Below are positions 1 through 11,600 of a DNA stretch of 64,000 nucleotides, one piece after another (within the stretch, counting starts at the first letter, position 1; each line of letters opens with the position of its first letter). The stretch is from NCBI GenBank assembly GCA_031841125.1, contig CM063108.1, positions 5,253,683-5,317,682 of the forward strand, read 5' to 3'. The DNA is from Acanthococcus lagerstroemiae. Lineage: Eukaryota > Arthropoda > Insecta > Hemiptera > Eriococcidae. A program made the translations under genes and the position numbers. Under the pieces are notes generated by a model. The model did not search any database. It was not told the origin of the DNA and worked only from the letters and a program-made list of their open reading frames with translations.

Positions 1-230
1 TATGCGCATTTAAGAACCTTAGACTCTTCAAATTCATTAAGACTTTTCTAACTTACTTACCACCTGCTAAAATTGTCGTAAACTCGTTCGTCTTTTTATG
101 ACTTCTAGGCTTTATTATGCTTCTTCGTGGCATTATCGAGACTTTTTCTGAACTCTTACAGCTATGTAAGACTCATATAAAACTCTCAGGAGGTCGCTGT
201 GTGACTTGTAATGGCAAATATCTTTTCTTT
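1..230. repeat. Fuzzy repeat rich in AGACTC/ACTCTT words
   Basis: Loose, highly diverged repetition of words such as AGACTCTT, AGACTTTT and GAACTCTT, spaced about 25-30 bases apart. The same style of repeat recurs at 1370-1830, 8155-8480, 21600-21900, 45400-46240 and 62090-62240. No reading frame or mobile-element ends are visible. Confidence 0.4.
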
Positions 231-499
231 TTTAAAAATTTGAATCAATTTTCTGGCTAAGTGAATTAGTATTTTTCATTCTCATGTTGCTTAGCATTGT
301 CTGTCATTGGTTATTATTATGTCGCTTAGCATAGTTCATCGTGTAAAAATTGAATCAATTTTTTCCGAAAGTAAATCGATCACATCGATTTACGATTCCT
401 GAGGGGGAAAACGATTTAAATCGTATCAAATCGATTTTCTGTTATCGCTGTTTGCGACTCCCTCGCATCTCCTTGCAACCCGGGTTCGATTCAGGAAGT

Positions 500-740
500 A
501 CTCTAATGCAATAAATTGCGGGAAAAGTAAAGGCAAACTACCCCGGCTATCTGCCATGAAAATTGCATGATTGAAAATTACGTGAGCCCTACGCCCAAGA
601 GCAAGGACGCGACGCCTACCTTGGGATAAATTTCCAACAGAAGCCGAGAACTCTTACAGTGGGTGGTTGGGCGGTCGAATGAGCATATGGCTTGCAATGC
701 CCAAGAAAAATTACGAGTACGAAGAAACATAGAAGTATGG
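500..740 (+). repeat. Probable retroelement 3' module remnant
   Basis: The stretch holds GGCAAACTACCCCGGCT (about 532-548), nearly identical to GGCAAACTACCCCGACT in the SINE-B fragment at about 49855, followed by ATGAAAATTGCATGATTG. This wording is typical of 3' regions of RTE-like LINEs and their SINEs in insects. No tRNA head, tail or duplication could be defined, so it is probably a truncated scrap. A G-run follows at about 757-766. Confidence 0.35.
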
Positions 741-1369
741 AAAAGTCAGATTTGTGGGGGGGGGGCGTATAACGAATGAGTCTCTCCGGATGCTTTTCAC
801 TGAGTAATTTTCAGAACAGGTAGGCGCCTCTGCTCAGGAGTGTACTGAAGGAGGGAGCCCCTGAAGGTTTGAAAGTTGACTTCGGTTGGAAAATCAATAG
901 TTCCCAGTTGAAAATTTTGAAACATTTTGAGACGATTTTTCCTGGTTTTTGGGCTGGAATCAGTTGAAGGATCTCAACAATTTTTTTGCATGCTCTGCTC
1001 GCGAATTAGGAGTTGTAAAAATGTTTAGCCCCTCGCAGTTTCCTTTCGATACGATTTTGACTACAACAGGATGTCTATCGGGCATGAAAACTCACAAAAC
1101 TAGAAGATTTTTGCTCAAAGCGGGTTTTTTTCTTTTTTTTTCTTTCCATCATTATTAAAGTACTGCCAAAAGAGCTAAAAACGCATGAAATTTCCTACGA
1201 AACAAGTCTATACAAGGAGGGGAGGTATTTTTTAGAAAAAATTTGAAGTTTGGAAAATGGCATGAAAAAACAAGAAAATAGCATGAATTTTCATCTTCTG
1301 AAACTGGTGGACACCATGCTATGAGAGTAAACCCCTAAAACTCCTTGAAATTAGATAACACCTTTCGGG

Positions 1370-1830
1370 GTTCATTTGAAATTCTCCCAGACTTGTTTGG
1401 GACTTTTTAAGGCTCTTTTTATAACTGATCGATTGTTTAATATTCGTTTAAGTTGCTTCAAGATTAAATTAAGATTAAAAGAGTTCTTTTCGACTTCTTT
1501 AAGATAAGTGGATGTTCTTTAAAATTCTTCCAAACTTTCTTGAGATTCGCTGAGACTGTCCTTGACTCGTTCAAGACTTCCATTACTTCTATACCTGGTC
1601 ATGATTTCTGAACTATTTTATGTTTCTCTAAAACACCTTCCAAAACTCATTTCAAATTTCCAAACACTTGCTTAAGACTTCGTTAGACTCATCTATATTT
1701 GTTTGAAACTCGCTCCGATTCTTGTAGACTCATTTACTATAACCTTCGAGACTCTCACACTGTTTTAGGATTCTCTGAAACATATTTAAAGATTAACAAG
1801 TTCGTTCAAGACTGTTGAGTGTTGCCATTT
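1370..1830. repeat. Fuzzy tandem repeat, AAGACTT/GACTCGTT words
   Basis: About 450 bases of degenerate units of roughly 25-30 bases built on AAGACTTC, GAGACTC and GACTCGTTC. The units are too diverged to give an exact period by eye. The bases from 1830 to 2758 hold no recognisable gene or repeat beyond short pyrimidine tracts near 2050-2075. Confidence 0.4.
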
Positions 1831-2778
1831 GTAAAGATCTTCTACTTCTGATGTTGATATTGTTCTTTAGCAGGGGATCTTGCCCTTATTGCCTCCCTGA
1901 TGTACCCGCGCGTGTACCCCTCCGCTTCTACACGTCCCAAGACAACTTTGAAAATTACTGAATTTCCCTATTCACGTCGTTGAAAACCGTTAAAACTTTT
2001 CATGAACGGAGCAAGCGATGAAATGATTTCACTTGAAAAATTTGAATTTATTTCCTTCCCTCCCCCTCCCCCGCCTTTTTCGGAACAGCTTTCTATCTGC
2101 TGGTATCAGCGCTTCGGACGTTCAGACTTCAGACTGTACACTGTAATTTTGAAAGTAGACGACTATATCGACCTATGTTTCCAGTGCCGGATTTCCAGTT
2201 TGACCCGGCTGTAGATAAAACTATTTATGCCATCCTTCGTCCCTGTTTTTTTGCGTTCTCAGAGAAGAGGGTCAGTGTCTGGTGAGTAACAAGAAATTGA
2301 AGGTTTAAAAAGAAATGTCTGTACCACAACATGTTTTGAATTTTTATGCATAGAAGTGTGTTATGCCAAATATCATTGCTGAAACTTAAAAACAGAGAAC
2401 AAAAAACAGTACAAAAATTGATAACTTATTTGGTTACTATTTGAAAAACAAGACAGGAACAGTGTGTATCTGAAAACCAAAAGAATCAAGAAATAGCAAC
2501 TATATTTAATCACTCATTTGCATACAAATAAGTACAAATAGGACACGCTATAAACGTAGATAAGACTAAAAAAAAACAAAAAAAAACCATTTAGTTATCA
2601 TAAATGGTTGTTAATCATGAGGTGAGTAAAGGGGTAGCCTAAGGGGACTATTCTGCTCAAAAAACAGTCAATTTTAGTCCCGTAATAATACATTTTTAAT
2701 GCATCTTCAAGATTTTCTGGAGAGAGGGTGTAGCTGAGCAAAAAGTTAGTCACATGCATATGTGTATACAGTCGTAAT

Positions 2779-3251
2779 CTTCTTCTTCTTCTTCAAGTGC
2801 CGTATCTAATGCCGGACGTTGGTGATCGCAGTTTCTGGCTCGCGATTTTCCTGGGCAGGATTAGTCGGGGTAATTTGCCGTTGCCTTCCCCACAGGTTTG
2901 TGAGTCTTTCCTTCTCTGTGCCGAAGAGTATGCAGACGCGACTCAGTTTGCTTACTAGCTACATGTTTCACGACGTTGAGTTAGCCGTCCACGACTTTTC
3001 GCGCACAGTACCAATCTTTATGATCTGGTGATGACACACCCTGCAATTATTGTTATGCCTTATTTGTTCGAACTGGCGAGGTTACAAAATGCGCTATCTT
3101 TCCACCTCGATTGACTCTGTAGTTGCTGTGTTCACTAAGATGATGGTGGGGGTATTCAAACATCACCAGCTTTCCGGCTTTAATGGGACTCGAACCCGAG
3201 ACGCAAGTATTGCGAAGCGGGCACGTTACTACTATGTCACACAGTGACCCC
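2779..3251 (-). mobile_element. tRNA-derived SINE, family B, near full length
   Basis: Read on the minus strand, the element starts with a tRNA-like head (about 3251-3175) ending in a good RNA polymerase III B box, GGGTTCGAGTCCC. A roughly 300-base body follows, then a 3' module with AACTGCGATCACCAACGTCC and CGGCACTTGAAG, and a tail of GAA repeats. The 3' module is found again at 49835-49953. The plus-strand flanks share TATGTGTA (2759-2766 and 3252-3259), consistent with an eroded target-site duplication. The 473-base length is long for a SINE. The anticodon arm pairs poorly, so this is a SINE head and not a working tRNA gene. Confidence 0.75.
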
Positions 3252-3679
3252 TATGTGTACATAAATCATTCAAAATTTAGCGCCGGCTGTAACTAGTTTT
3301 TTTTTTTAAATGTACTTTGCCCAGCGACGACAACTATTTTGGGTTAGTTTTTTCCATTTATCGACTTTTGGTCGCCTTCAAATTTTACAGTTCTTAGCAG
3401 TTGACTATCCTGTCTGTTGTATAGAATCTGCGCTATGCATTTCAATACAGTTTTTATATTGTCACATCAGTAACTTGAAGTATCGCGTAGGTCCTGTTTA
3501 CGCGGGTAAGATTAAAATTATCGCAATACGGAGTGCCACACAGATAGTTAGTACGTCAGCAGGGTACTCCAGATGAGGCTCTAAAACGAAAATTACATTC
3601 ATCGTTTTTATGGAGCTGTTTACGACAATCGTGTATATATACCAGATGCCGGAAATACAATTCCGGATTAGAGAAATTC

Positions 3680-3966
3680 CAGGGTGTCTACTGGCCTGAA
3701 AAGCCATGGTTTCAAAAAATTACCCAAACTCGAAAAAGTCATGATATTTCATCATGTCCAATATTTCCATTACAAAAAAAAAATCAATTAATTCATATAA
3801 TGAGAAAAAAATATTGAGCGAATATTTATTATGTAAGCTTAACGCGCTCCGTGTTGAGCCCCTGGTGAGGCGCGGAGCACCGAGTTTGCCCCCCCCCTTC
3901 CATTTGCTTCTTATATTCCCCATGATAGTCATGATATTTTGTTTCCCAAATCCAGTAGACACCCTG
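3680..3966. mobile_element. MITE with CAGGGTGTCTACTGG inverted ends
   Basis: The left end CAGGGTGTCTACTGG (3680-3694) is matched perfectly by the reverse complement of the right end (3952-3966). Total length is 287 bases with no coding content. The ends resemble those of the 286-base element at 23359-23644 and the 2.7-kb element at 24572-27281, so the three are probably one superfamily. GAAATT lies close to both outer edges but not in exact register, so the duplication is unclear. Confidence 0.75.
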
Positions 3967-5219
3967 AAATTTGCGGGCAAACAGCATGTATGATTTCGAT
4001 GTACAACCGTCTAAAGTTGACCGTGGGAATGTTTGCGCTGTTGACCCTGCGACGTCAAGGGTCATCTCGATCCGTATCGGGCTGCAACAGGCTTGAGAGA
4101 ATTGTTGGACAAATCGCGAACGGTGATAATGAGTCAAGTTACAGAATTCATTCGTTAGAAGAATTGAAAAGTATGTAGTTTGATCTTGACATATGTATAT
4201 GTTTAATTTGAGACGATCAGTCCCCAAACTGATGATTGGAACACCTTGGCGACCTGTACGCGGAAGGTGAAGATTGAAATGGTTGCATTCACGAGTAGAT
4301 AGGCGATTATAGTATATTCAACAACCCAGACAATTTTGTCGTGGAAGCAGCAGTAAGAAGTAAATCTTAGCAAGTCAACTCAACCGCATTGGTACTCTCG
4401 CATGCCGAAAATACTTGCTTGTTTTCGAGTTTATGACTTTACGCGTCGTAGCCAGGTCATTTCGGATCTTTTGGGGTCGTTTTCTCTCCCTCCTTTGTAA
4501 GCGGCGGCGGATCACCGAGTGTGTTGTAACTAATCCACATCGCAACAGCCAGCTGCAGAATATACGCGCTTTTATCGTGCATATAGGAACGTGTAAAAAC
4601 GAAAAATGGAAACGTTCGTCACCGCAGTGAACTCGACCGAAATCTCACCCCGTCGAGGTCTTAAATCCGGACGACTTATTGCCGGGCACACTTGCGACGT
4701 ACTCGTCACCGTCCGCGGCCTCTCAATCACCCGAATCAACTTCATTCTTTCCACATGGATGCGGCTGTACCCTTACGATGAATCACGATATACTCGTACT
4801 ATATTAGGTACTCAGTAGGTTTACTTCTCTTTTCGCCTTCGGTAGAAGCTACAGCTGCTTTCCACGTCCTGCCCTAACTGGATACCGATTCACCCTATGA
4901 CCCAGCGTCTGCAACGCTTCCTGTAGAGTCACAAACGAATTTTGAACAGTTTTAGCGAGGTGTAAGTAAGTTTGGAAGAGCCGTTAGACTTCGAAGAGTC
5001 CAAGAGATATTTACATGCAAGAATGTCTTACCATAAGCGTAGCGTGAACCAAATGATTGGAGGAGGAGGAGTCGACATTTTTCCTAGTGAAGTGAACAAA
5101 TGAACTTTTTAGTCCCTCTACTCTCCATCTTTTTACTCATAAAAATACACATGGGGTCCGGGCTTTCCTGGTCCTGTGACGCTATGCCTATGTTGTCCAC
5201 CTGTTTAAATCTTGATTTA
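3967..5219. other. Unrecognised sequence, no assignable gene
   Basis: No repeat or mobile element is recognisable. The part around 4440-4800 is richer in CpG than its surroundings and contains a 70-codon open frame (4606-4818, plus) with no motif I know. It could hold a host exon or regulatory DNA; there is no firm evidence for either. Confidence 0.3.
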
Positions 5220-5374
5220 TATATTGGTAGCAGTATCAAGACAAATGCATTAACGTATCAGTATTGGTATTACAAAAAGCGTTCCTGTAAATTCTAGAAT
5301 CTGTATAGGAGGCAAACTGTTAATGGTATTGGTATTGATATATCGCGAAAACATTTCTGTTCTGGCATTGATGT

Positions 5375-5780
5375 CATATTAATATTCAGTATGTATGGAT
5401 GTGAGACCCGGACAACAGGAACACAAGAAAGAAGAAGGACGGAAGCATTTGAAATTTAGTAGGAATTGTCGGAGAATGTTGAAAATCAAATGGACAGAAA
5501 AGATCAGGAATGAGGAAGTATTGAGGCAAATAGGAAGGAAAACAAATTCGGAATGTAATCGTAAAGAGAAGAGTTGAAATTATGGGTCATAATATAAGAC
5601 ATCCAGGGATATTGTTATTACTGCTAGTGGGAATGGTTAAAGGAAAGAACTGTAACGGAAGGTAAAAAGTGAGTTATGAAGAGCGGATAATGGATGCAAA
5701 GTATGTAAATCCTTCTCAAAAATAAAAAGATTAACACAGAAAATAAAAAAATGGAGAGATGCAACCTACTAGTCGAGAGA
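5375..5780 (+). pseudogene. LINE reverse-transcriptase C-terminal remnant
   Basis: In plus-strand frames the pieces YGCETRTTGTQERRRTEAFE, then RRMLKIKWTEKIRNEEVLRQ, then IGHIIRHPGI in broken frames match the order seen after the reverse-transcriptase domain of insect non-LTR retrotransposons (YGCETWT, then RRMLKI.WT, then GHI.RH). Several stops and frame changes separate the pieces, so it is dead. The 5' end is truncated; no clear tail or duplication was found. The clade cannot be set from this part alone. Confidence 0.7.
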
Positions 5781-5990
5781 CTCAGGAATATACGTATATA
5801 ACCACATGCTAAAAGCAATTTATTGTAGTTTATGTATACCAGTACCAGTATGTTACTTCAGTTGGTATTTTAGTACAATACCCGTCGAACAAAATCTATA
5901 ATTTATTTGGTATTTGTATTGGTTTTGGTATTAGTATTGGTATTGACATCGGTATTGGTATTGGTTTTAGTATTAGAATCCGTATCAGTA

Positions 5991-6158
5991 AGCCACCTGG
6001 AAACACCCGAGTACTGAAATCCGCCATTTTGAGTCGCCTGGTGCCCGATGATTCACAATTCACTACGTAGAACGTGCCGGCGGATCGGATTGTGAATCGT
6101 CGGGCACCAAGCAACTCAAAATAGCGGATGTCAGTGCTTGGGTGTTTCTAGGCGTCTA
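5991..6158. mobile_element. Foldback MITE, 168 bp, with 9-bp duplication
   Basis: The element is almost all inverted repeat. The left arm from AGCCACCTGGAAACACCC to GATTCACAATTC is mirrored by the right arm with scattered mismatches, leaving a spacer of about 25 bases. GTATCAGTA stands directly on both sides (5982-5990 and 6159-6167). The flank is a GGTATT-type simple repeat, so chance help with the duplication is possible, but GTATCAGTA is not the common unit there. Superfamily unknown; 9 bases would suit a Mutator-like element. Confidence 0.75.
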
Positions 6159-6239
6159 GTATCAGTATTGGTGTTGGTATCCGTACAGCAAAAACGTTTG
6201 AGTAGTGCGATATTGATGTTGGTATTGGTGCTGGCACAG

Positions 6240-8150
6240 GAGCTGACAGTGCTTACATGAACATACATTGTACACTGAAGGTTGAATAATCTTAGCTCAT
6301 TCTTAGAACTGCTCTGACTACCTCTATGAAAGGCAGAATTGGATGTTATGGTGATAAGCATTGACAGTTTTACAAAGATTTTCGCCCCGTTGAGAATCCA
6401 GCGAATTGAACGAATTATATTCTCCTACCCTTCTCAGTCCTTTATCCTATGTCAGGGCTGATCGAATGATTCTCAGTCTCGCAGCTTTTATGGCACATTA
6501 ACCCGGGTAGTTTATCATTGCTTTTCCTGCAGTTTGTTTGCCTTGGTAGTAAAAGTATTACTGGTATTACCATCTCTGTGCTGAGAACGTATGCGTATGT
6601 GAATCGTTGTTGTAGTAGCAGCTTGTCTCACAATATTGAGTAACACCACATTCATCCTTCATATACTGGCTGTAACGTGCGAGTATAATGCCTTAATTAT
6701 AAAAATTGATGGTAGATTGCAAGGCACGGTATATCTATCTACTTTAAAAATAAGTAAAGTAGATTCTAAAAATTAATAAAATGCCATGTAAACTGAAAAA
6801 CCTCGTCGTCAAAAACAAATACCTGTTTTCATTTATTTTGTAAATCGAATAATAGATCGTAAGCTATGATTTTTTAAAGATTGTCCGCATGAAAATCAGC
6901 TACTCGATCTGAACTTTTTTCGAGTGCTGTTAGTAGTGGCGTTTTTTCAAATTTTGCGTATTGTAGAATAGGTACTTTCCAAAAATTTAACGTATCTACT
7001 GTACAGTCCGGGAAGTTTTGTGCATGTAGAGTTGACACGTCTCAGAAAAAGTGACTTGAATTGAAAGTATCCTTGTTCCCGAGGCATGCAGTGCTTTTCC
7101 GGGACCTCTGCATATCATTATTTCGAGGCCCCTTCTTTGCGTTGCACTAATTAACCACTTCTCTCCCTATAAAATTTGATACAAATTGAATTAGAAATTT
7201 TATTTAACTGAACTATTTTCAGCGTGCATCGGAAAAATCACTGGTGTTCTGGTGAGTCTCTGACCTTTAGCAATTTTACAATTTTATGTATTCTTTAACT
7301 GATCTTGTAATCCTTACTTGATTCTGGCGACTGCTACTGAAATTATACGGACTTCTGATAGCCTTACAGTAATTTTTACTGGAATCTAGTTACAATTACG
7401 AGAATTTTCAGTAAAGACTAAATCACGTGAACGTCAAAAAGACTTCCTTCTATTAATTAAAAAAAAAGAATAGCGTACGAGAGGTACCAAATTTCTTTCA
7501 GTTATCAATTTTTTTGCACTAAATGCATTGATGAGAAATTTTCAGTTACTGTTTGAGGTTTTACTTGAGAAAAGTGAACGTAAGAATATATAATTGCCGT
7601 AGACGGCGCGAGCGATTTTCTCTTGGGGGGGGGGCAGGGGGGAGTCAGTTATTTGCAGCTGTGAGAATTATACTAATTTAACCATGTCTTCATTCAAACG
7701 AATAGCATTACGTTCTTCAAAAAAAAAAAATTAATAAATTTCAGTTGAAATCTTTTTTTTTTTATGGCGAGGTTACTAACGGAACGTCCACCTTTACCGT
7801 TACAAAGCGTGTAGTTATGAACGCTATTAAAAACTGTGTCGAAGGGATATGATTCATGCGCAGAAAAGTTTCTATGGGAATTTTCATCCCAGATCTTAAG
7901 TTTTTGTTTTGGAGTGTTTTTAATTTTCCAAATGTAGCTTATAAGCAAAAATAAAATTTAACTGGCAGGTATAGTAATTAATCTTCCTCTCTTTCTATTT
8001 CACAAGCAAGGAAAAGGAGAAGAACTTACTCAGAATATTGAGTAACAAATAAAATGTGGTTTCTACTTCGTTGTTTCTTCTAATTCTGGTCAGTGGTGCA
8101 TGCAAGGATCAATCCTGGGAGGACAAAATTTAGAATCTGATGTTTTGAAA
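6240..8150. other. Unrecognised AT-rich sequence
   Basis: No gene, RNA or mobile element could be supported. There are homopolymer runs: G at about 7626-7634 and short A or T tracts at 7720-7765. Confidence 0.4.
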
Positions 8151-8154
8151 AATA

Positions 8155-8480
8155 CTACATAGTCTTGACGAGTCTTACAGGCGATCAACAAAGCCTGACT
8201 AGTCCTAATAAATTTAACTCTTTACCAGAGTCTTTAAGAGTCTGAACGTAGTCAACAAATATTTAAATGTTGGATAAATCTTCACAGAGTTTTTAGGTTC
8301 CTGACGACTTTGCCAAGTCGTAATAGAATTCTGATGAATCTCGTCAAAATCTCAAACTCGACAGACTGAACAAAATCCTCTCTGAGTTCTGGGAAATGTC
8401 ACCAGAACCTCAACAAGACTTGACAAATACAAACATTATATCGAAGAACCTAATTAACAGAGTTTTCAAAAAATTGAATG
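8155..8480. repeat. Fuzzy repeat, GAGTCTT/CTGAC words
   Basis: Degenerate repetition of AGTCTTGACGAGTCTTAC-like words at intervals of about 27-30 bases, the same style as at 21600-21900 and 45400-46240. From 8480 to 9236 only one more piece is notable: CCAAAATTGGTGGTACGTT at about 8706, which recurs as CCAAAATTGGTGGTACATT at about 31328. Confidence 0.4.
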
Positions 8481-9236
8481 AATTTCTTACGAAGTGTCAA
8501 ACTAGAGGTTTACCACGTCGTTGAAATCGAATATTTCAGCAGATTTTTTCTGTGGTCTTATGAATCAATATTGTCCATTTTAACTGTGAAATGTGGATTT
8601 CGGGGTGCGAAATCGAAGCTGCATCAATATCTGATAAAATGTACAAAATTAATAACTGAGCAGACACCTGTTTGAAATTTTGCTCAAATAATTCCATTTG
8701 AACTTCCAAAATTGGTGGTACGTTTGACCTCTCATAAGGAGAGACATTTTCTAGTGGAGAGGGAGGGGAAAGAGCTAGATTTTGCTGTATAATGATAGTC
8801 ATTTGTGCTGCACCGATCCACTTCGTGAATAAAATATTCATAAAATGAAGGGAAGATAAATGAGGTATTTTGTGATGTACACCTAGTGTAGTGGATGCGA
8901 TTATGTTCTACTGATTATCTATCAAGTTTTTCTTTGCCTATTTTACTGCATAACTTCTGAATTTGGGAAGTCATATTCGAAATTCCAGCCATGTTTCTCC
9001 ATAAACTTGAGTGGTTTTAAAAAATTCAATGAATCCCATTGATATATTTTTCTTTTTTCTAAATATTATTCCTGATTAGTAAGTGTATTAGGTTTTCTAT
9101 TATTATACGTGGTCAAACATCATGCAACGAAGCAAATTAGAACGACATTATGTTTCTTCAAGGTATATGTATCAAAATACCTGTCATTCTACATCCTACA
9201 GAGAATTTTATGATTTTGAATCAAAAAATGCAAAGC

Positions 9237-9465
9237 CAGAGACGTAACGAAGAGTTTTTTCTGGAGGGGCAAAAATAGTTGAATTCCCAACTGACTCAAC
9301 TCAAAATTCCCAAGTATTAAAATTTGTTTATATTAACTAAGGAGAAAAAAACAAAACTCTTGACTTGTTGGAATTTTTGAACTTTTGATACATGTACTAA
9401 AATTTCCCAACTCCGGCGGAGGCTGGGGGTCAAGCTGCTCCCGTGCTCCCTTATTTTCGTCCCTG
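9237..9465 (+). mobile_element. hAT-type MITE, family C, copy A
   Basis: A 229-base element starting CAGAGACG and ending CGTCCCTG, with a perfect 8-base duplication TGCAAAGC on both sides (9229-9236 and 9466-9473). The interior shares CCCAACTGACTCAACTCAAA and the block CTGACTTGTT..AAATTTCCCAACTC with the copies at 46629-46876 and, in inverse orientation, 50578-50943. It has no coding capacity. Terminal CAG and an 8-base duplication are hAT traits. Confidence 0.88.
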
Positions 9466-9473
9466 TGCAAAGC

Positions 9474-10706
9474 AAAGACCCGCGTGCATTATGCGAGTAG
9501 CGTGAAACTTTTATTTGGTTGTGTTCAAATTTTCCATCTACTGAAAAAGTTGCTTCGGTATACGTTTTTAGGAACTGCACGCACCTTATGGTCACCAGTT
9601 ATGTAAGTGAAAAAGATGAAAATACGTACACCTGATATAAATCATTGATAAGCGCGATGATTTGAGGAAGAATTTTGGTCTGTATTGTTCATAAATTTAG
9701 ATATTCGATACTAAAATTGAATTTCCGGTCGCGAAGGAAGCGAAATGACGAAGACCTTTTGAAAGCGTGCGATTCGTCAGATTTTGAAGACGTTCTCCAC
9801 GTAATGTACGCACACGTTGGCTCCAATATTTAGTACATTTGTCATCATCCTGTAGGAATAATGAAAAAGGAAAAGAGGAGAGGAAGAAAGAATGAAAAAA
9901 AAAAGAAATGTCGAAATGCCTTTCTCCGCAGACTGTTTGTAAAAGTATCGCTTTACGTGCCACACTTTAGTATTCCACGCGTATGAAGGTAAAATATATT
10001 TTCCTCCCTTCGCCGTACTCCGCCCTTTCATCGAAGCATTTCCGGGAGCGCGCGACCGACTAAAATTTTCCAGCACCTGTTGATGTGGTTCGCTTTTCCG
10101 ATTCAGATTCGTCTCTTTTTTGTGTTTTTCCTCTCTGCCTTCCTTTTCTTCCATCATTCCGTCCGTGACTTCGTAACACGAACATGCGTACAGTATGGGC
10201 ATAATTTCGTCGAATGAATCCTATATTCCATGTGTAGCCATTCTGATGATCCGACTTTTCGGAGCATTTGGACTCGAGTTGAATGGCAAAACCGGTTTTA
10301 ACGAGCTGGCTCCGATAGTGCCCTTTCTCACCAAAACGTAGAATCAGGATCGGTTTTAAGATTGGCGTTATTCCGACAGGCTTCGTTAGATTTCAGATTG
10401 GTGAACATCTGGTAGCGTCCATGTTTCTCATTTCACTTTCAACACAGTTCTTGATAAAACATTGACTCAAATGAGCAATGATATTTAATAACTTAATTTT
10501 TGTTTTATACTCGGGAAAGAGATGTATCTTATCTTAATTAAATCCTTCGGAGGTTTTTTTTTTTTTTTTTTTTTTTTTCATATAATGAAACATTGTTTTA
10601 CATGGAAAGAAAAAAAGACAGTTGAAAAAGAGAGAAAAAAGAGTTCGATCGCTGTACAGAAGGACATTGCTATATGGATATGTCGTCCAGGTCATCGCGT
10701 TGACGC
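9474..10706. other. Unrecognised sequence with a 141-codon open frame
   Basis: A minus-strand open frame at 9777-10202 is the longest here. It is basic and Ser/Lys-rich at first, then has one hydrophobic stretch, with no known motif; it is probably fortuitous. A T tract of roughly 25 bases lies at 10554-10579. No repeat family member was recognised. Confidence 0.3.
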
Positions 10707-11057
10707 TGGTGGCGCAACAAGAAAATTGCCGCCTGAGGACAAAAAATGTTTTTCGCTGCCTACCCCCGCCCACGCCTATTGAAAATTCAGTTTTGTAATT
10801 TTGTAACTTCACTACCGCTTTTTGGTACTCTCAATAATTTACGCTCGATGTGAAGATCAGAAAACTGGACTGCACTGATATGAAGACCGCGATGACGTCA
10901 CTCATGTAATCGGTGCCGGCGACAGCAATATTGAAAAAAATCATTTTTTTGTTAATTTTCCTGATTGAATGAAAAAAAATGAGCTTTGAAAATTTGCCGC
11001 ATTTTTGGGAATATGCCGTTTGAAGACATGTCATCCTTGTCCCTAGTTGCGCCACTG
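10707..11057. mobile_element. hAT-type MITE, 351 bp
   Basis: The right end read inward is CAGTGGCGCAACTAGG; the left end is TGGTGGCGCAACAAG, giving inverted ends of about 15 bases with few mismatches. Flanks are GTTGACGC (10699-10706) and GTTAACGC (11058-11065), an 8-base duplication with one difference. There is no transposase inside. CAGTGGCG ends and an 8-base duplication are typical of hAT elements. Confidence 0.8.
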
Positions 11058-11246
11058 GTTAACGCGCATACCCACATTCCAATGCCTTCCTTAGTCAACC
11101 ATTCTCGGCCTCGCTCGGCTGTCTCCGTGTCGGCCTGTTGAAACGTGGTGGAACGAATGACCACAAAAAGAGGAATATGTAACTATATTACATAATGTAT
11201 ATTACATAATGTATATCGCGATGGTGTAACGTTTTTTTAAACGGAA

Positions 11247-11330
11247 TTTTGACATTTTTATGTCTTTAGTTCGGCCCACAAACCAGAAAAACGTTACTTT
11301 CACGCGCCTTGTTAATAATAATAATAATAA
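11247..11330 (+). repeat. Retroelement 3' end with TAA tail, copy 1
   Basis: The stretch from TTTTGACATTTTTATGTC through AAAAACGTTACTTTCACGCG to a run of six TAA units is repeated with few changes at 39334-39420. A shared 3' end followed by a short repeat tail on different flanks is the mark of a LINE or SINE 3' terminus. Just upstream, TATATTACATAATG occurs twice in tandem (11187-11214). A perfect hairpin CCTCGCG-GAT-CGCGAGG follows at 11338-11354. Confidence 0.6.
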
Positions 11331-11454
11331 CAAGCGACCTCGCGGATCGCGAGGTAGTAACAGGGTGTTTGCCATTGGGACTATGCAAATTGTAGAAGCG
11401 CTAGTGTAGAATAGGTATTTTTTGATAAGCGAATGATGCTCTAAGAATAACACC

Positions 11455-11600
11455 CGTATTCAAGAACGTTTCTTAAGTTATACTTGGACTTAAGCGATGC
11501 TTAAGAACTGATTTTCTATTCAAGAACGCTACTTAACTAGTTTTAAGCAATGATTTTGTAGGAAAACTTAAGTCTCCAAGTTTGGAGGGTCGGTCAAGAT
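11455..11600. repeat. Short direct repeat with CTTAAG motifs
   Basis: TATTCAAGAACG occurs at about 11457 and again about 61 bases later, each followed by CTTAA words (ACTTAAGCGATGCTTAAG). This looks like a diverged local duplication. No gene is visible. Confidence 0.35.

Larger units (their letters stand above)
5220..6240. repeat. GGTATT/TATTGG-rich simple repeat tract
   Basis: Imperfect repetition of GGTATT, AGTATT and related hexamers is dense at 5220-5345, 5825-5985 and 6160-6235. A LINE fragment (5375-5780) and a foldback MITE (5991-6158) sit inside it, so the tract was probably one longer array before the insertions. Confidence 0.6.

Noticed and set aside
4606..4818. Ligand-gated channel-like exon
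   Set aside because: The first impression came from a hydrophobic/Trp pattern; the expected conserved residues are absent.
9777..10202. 141-codon minus-strand open frame
   Set aside because: No motif, skewed composition and no splice or conservation evidence; mentioned only as an open frame.
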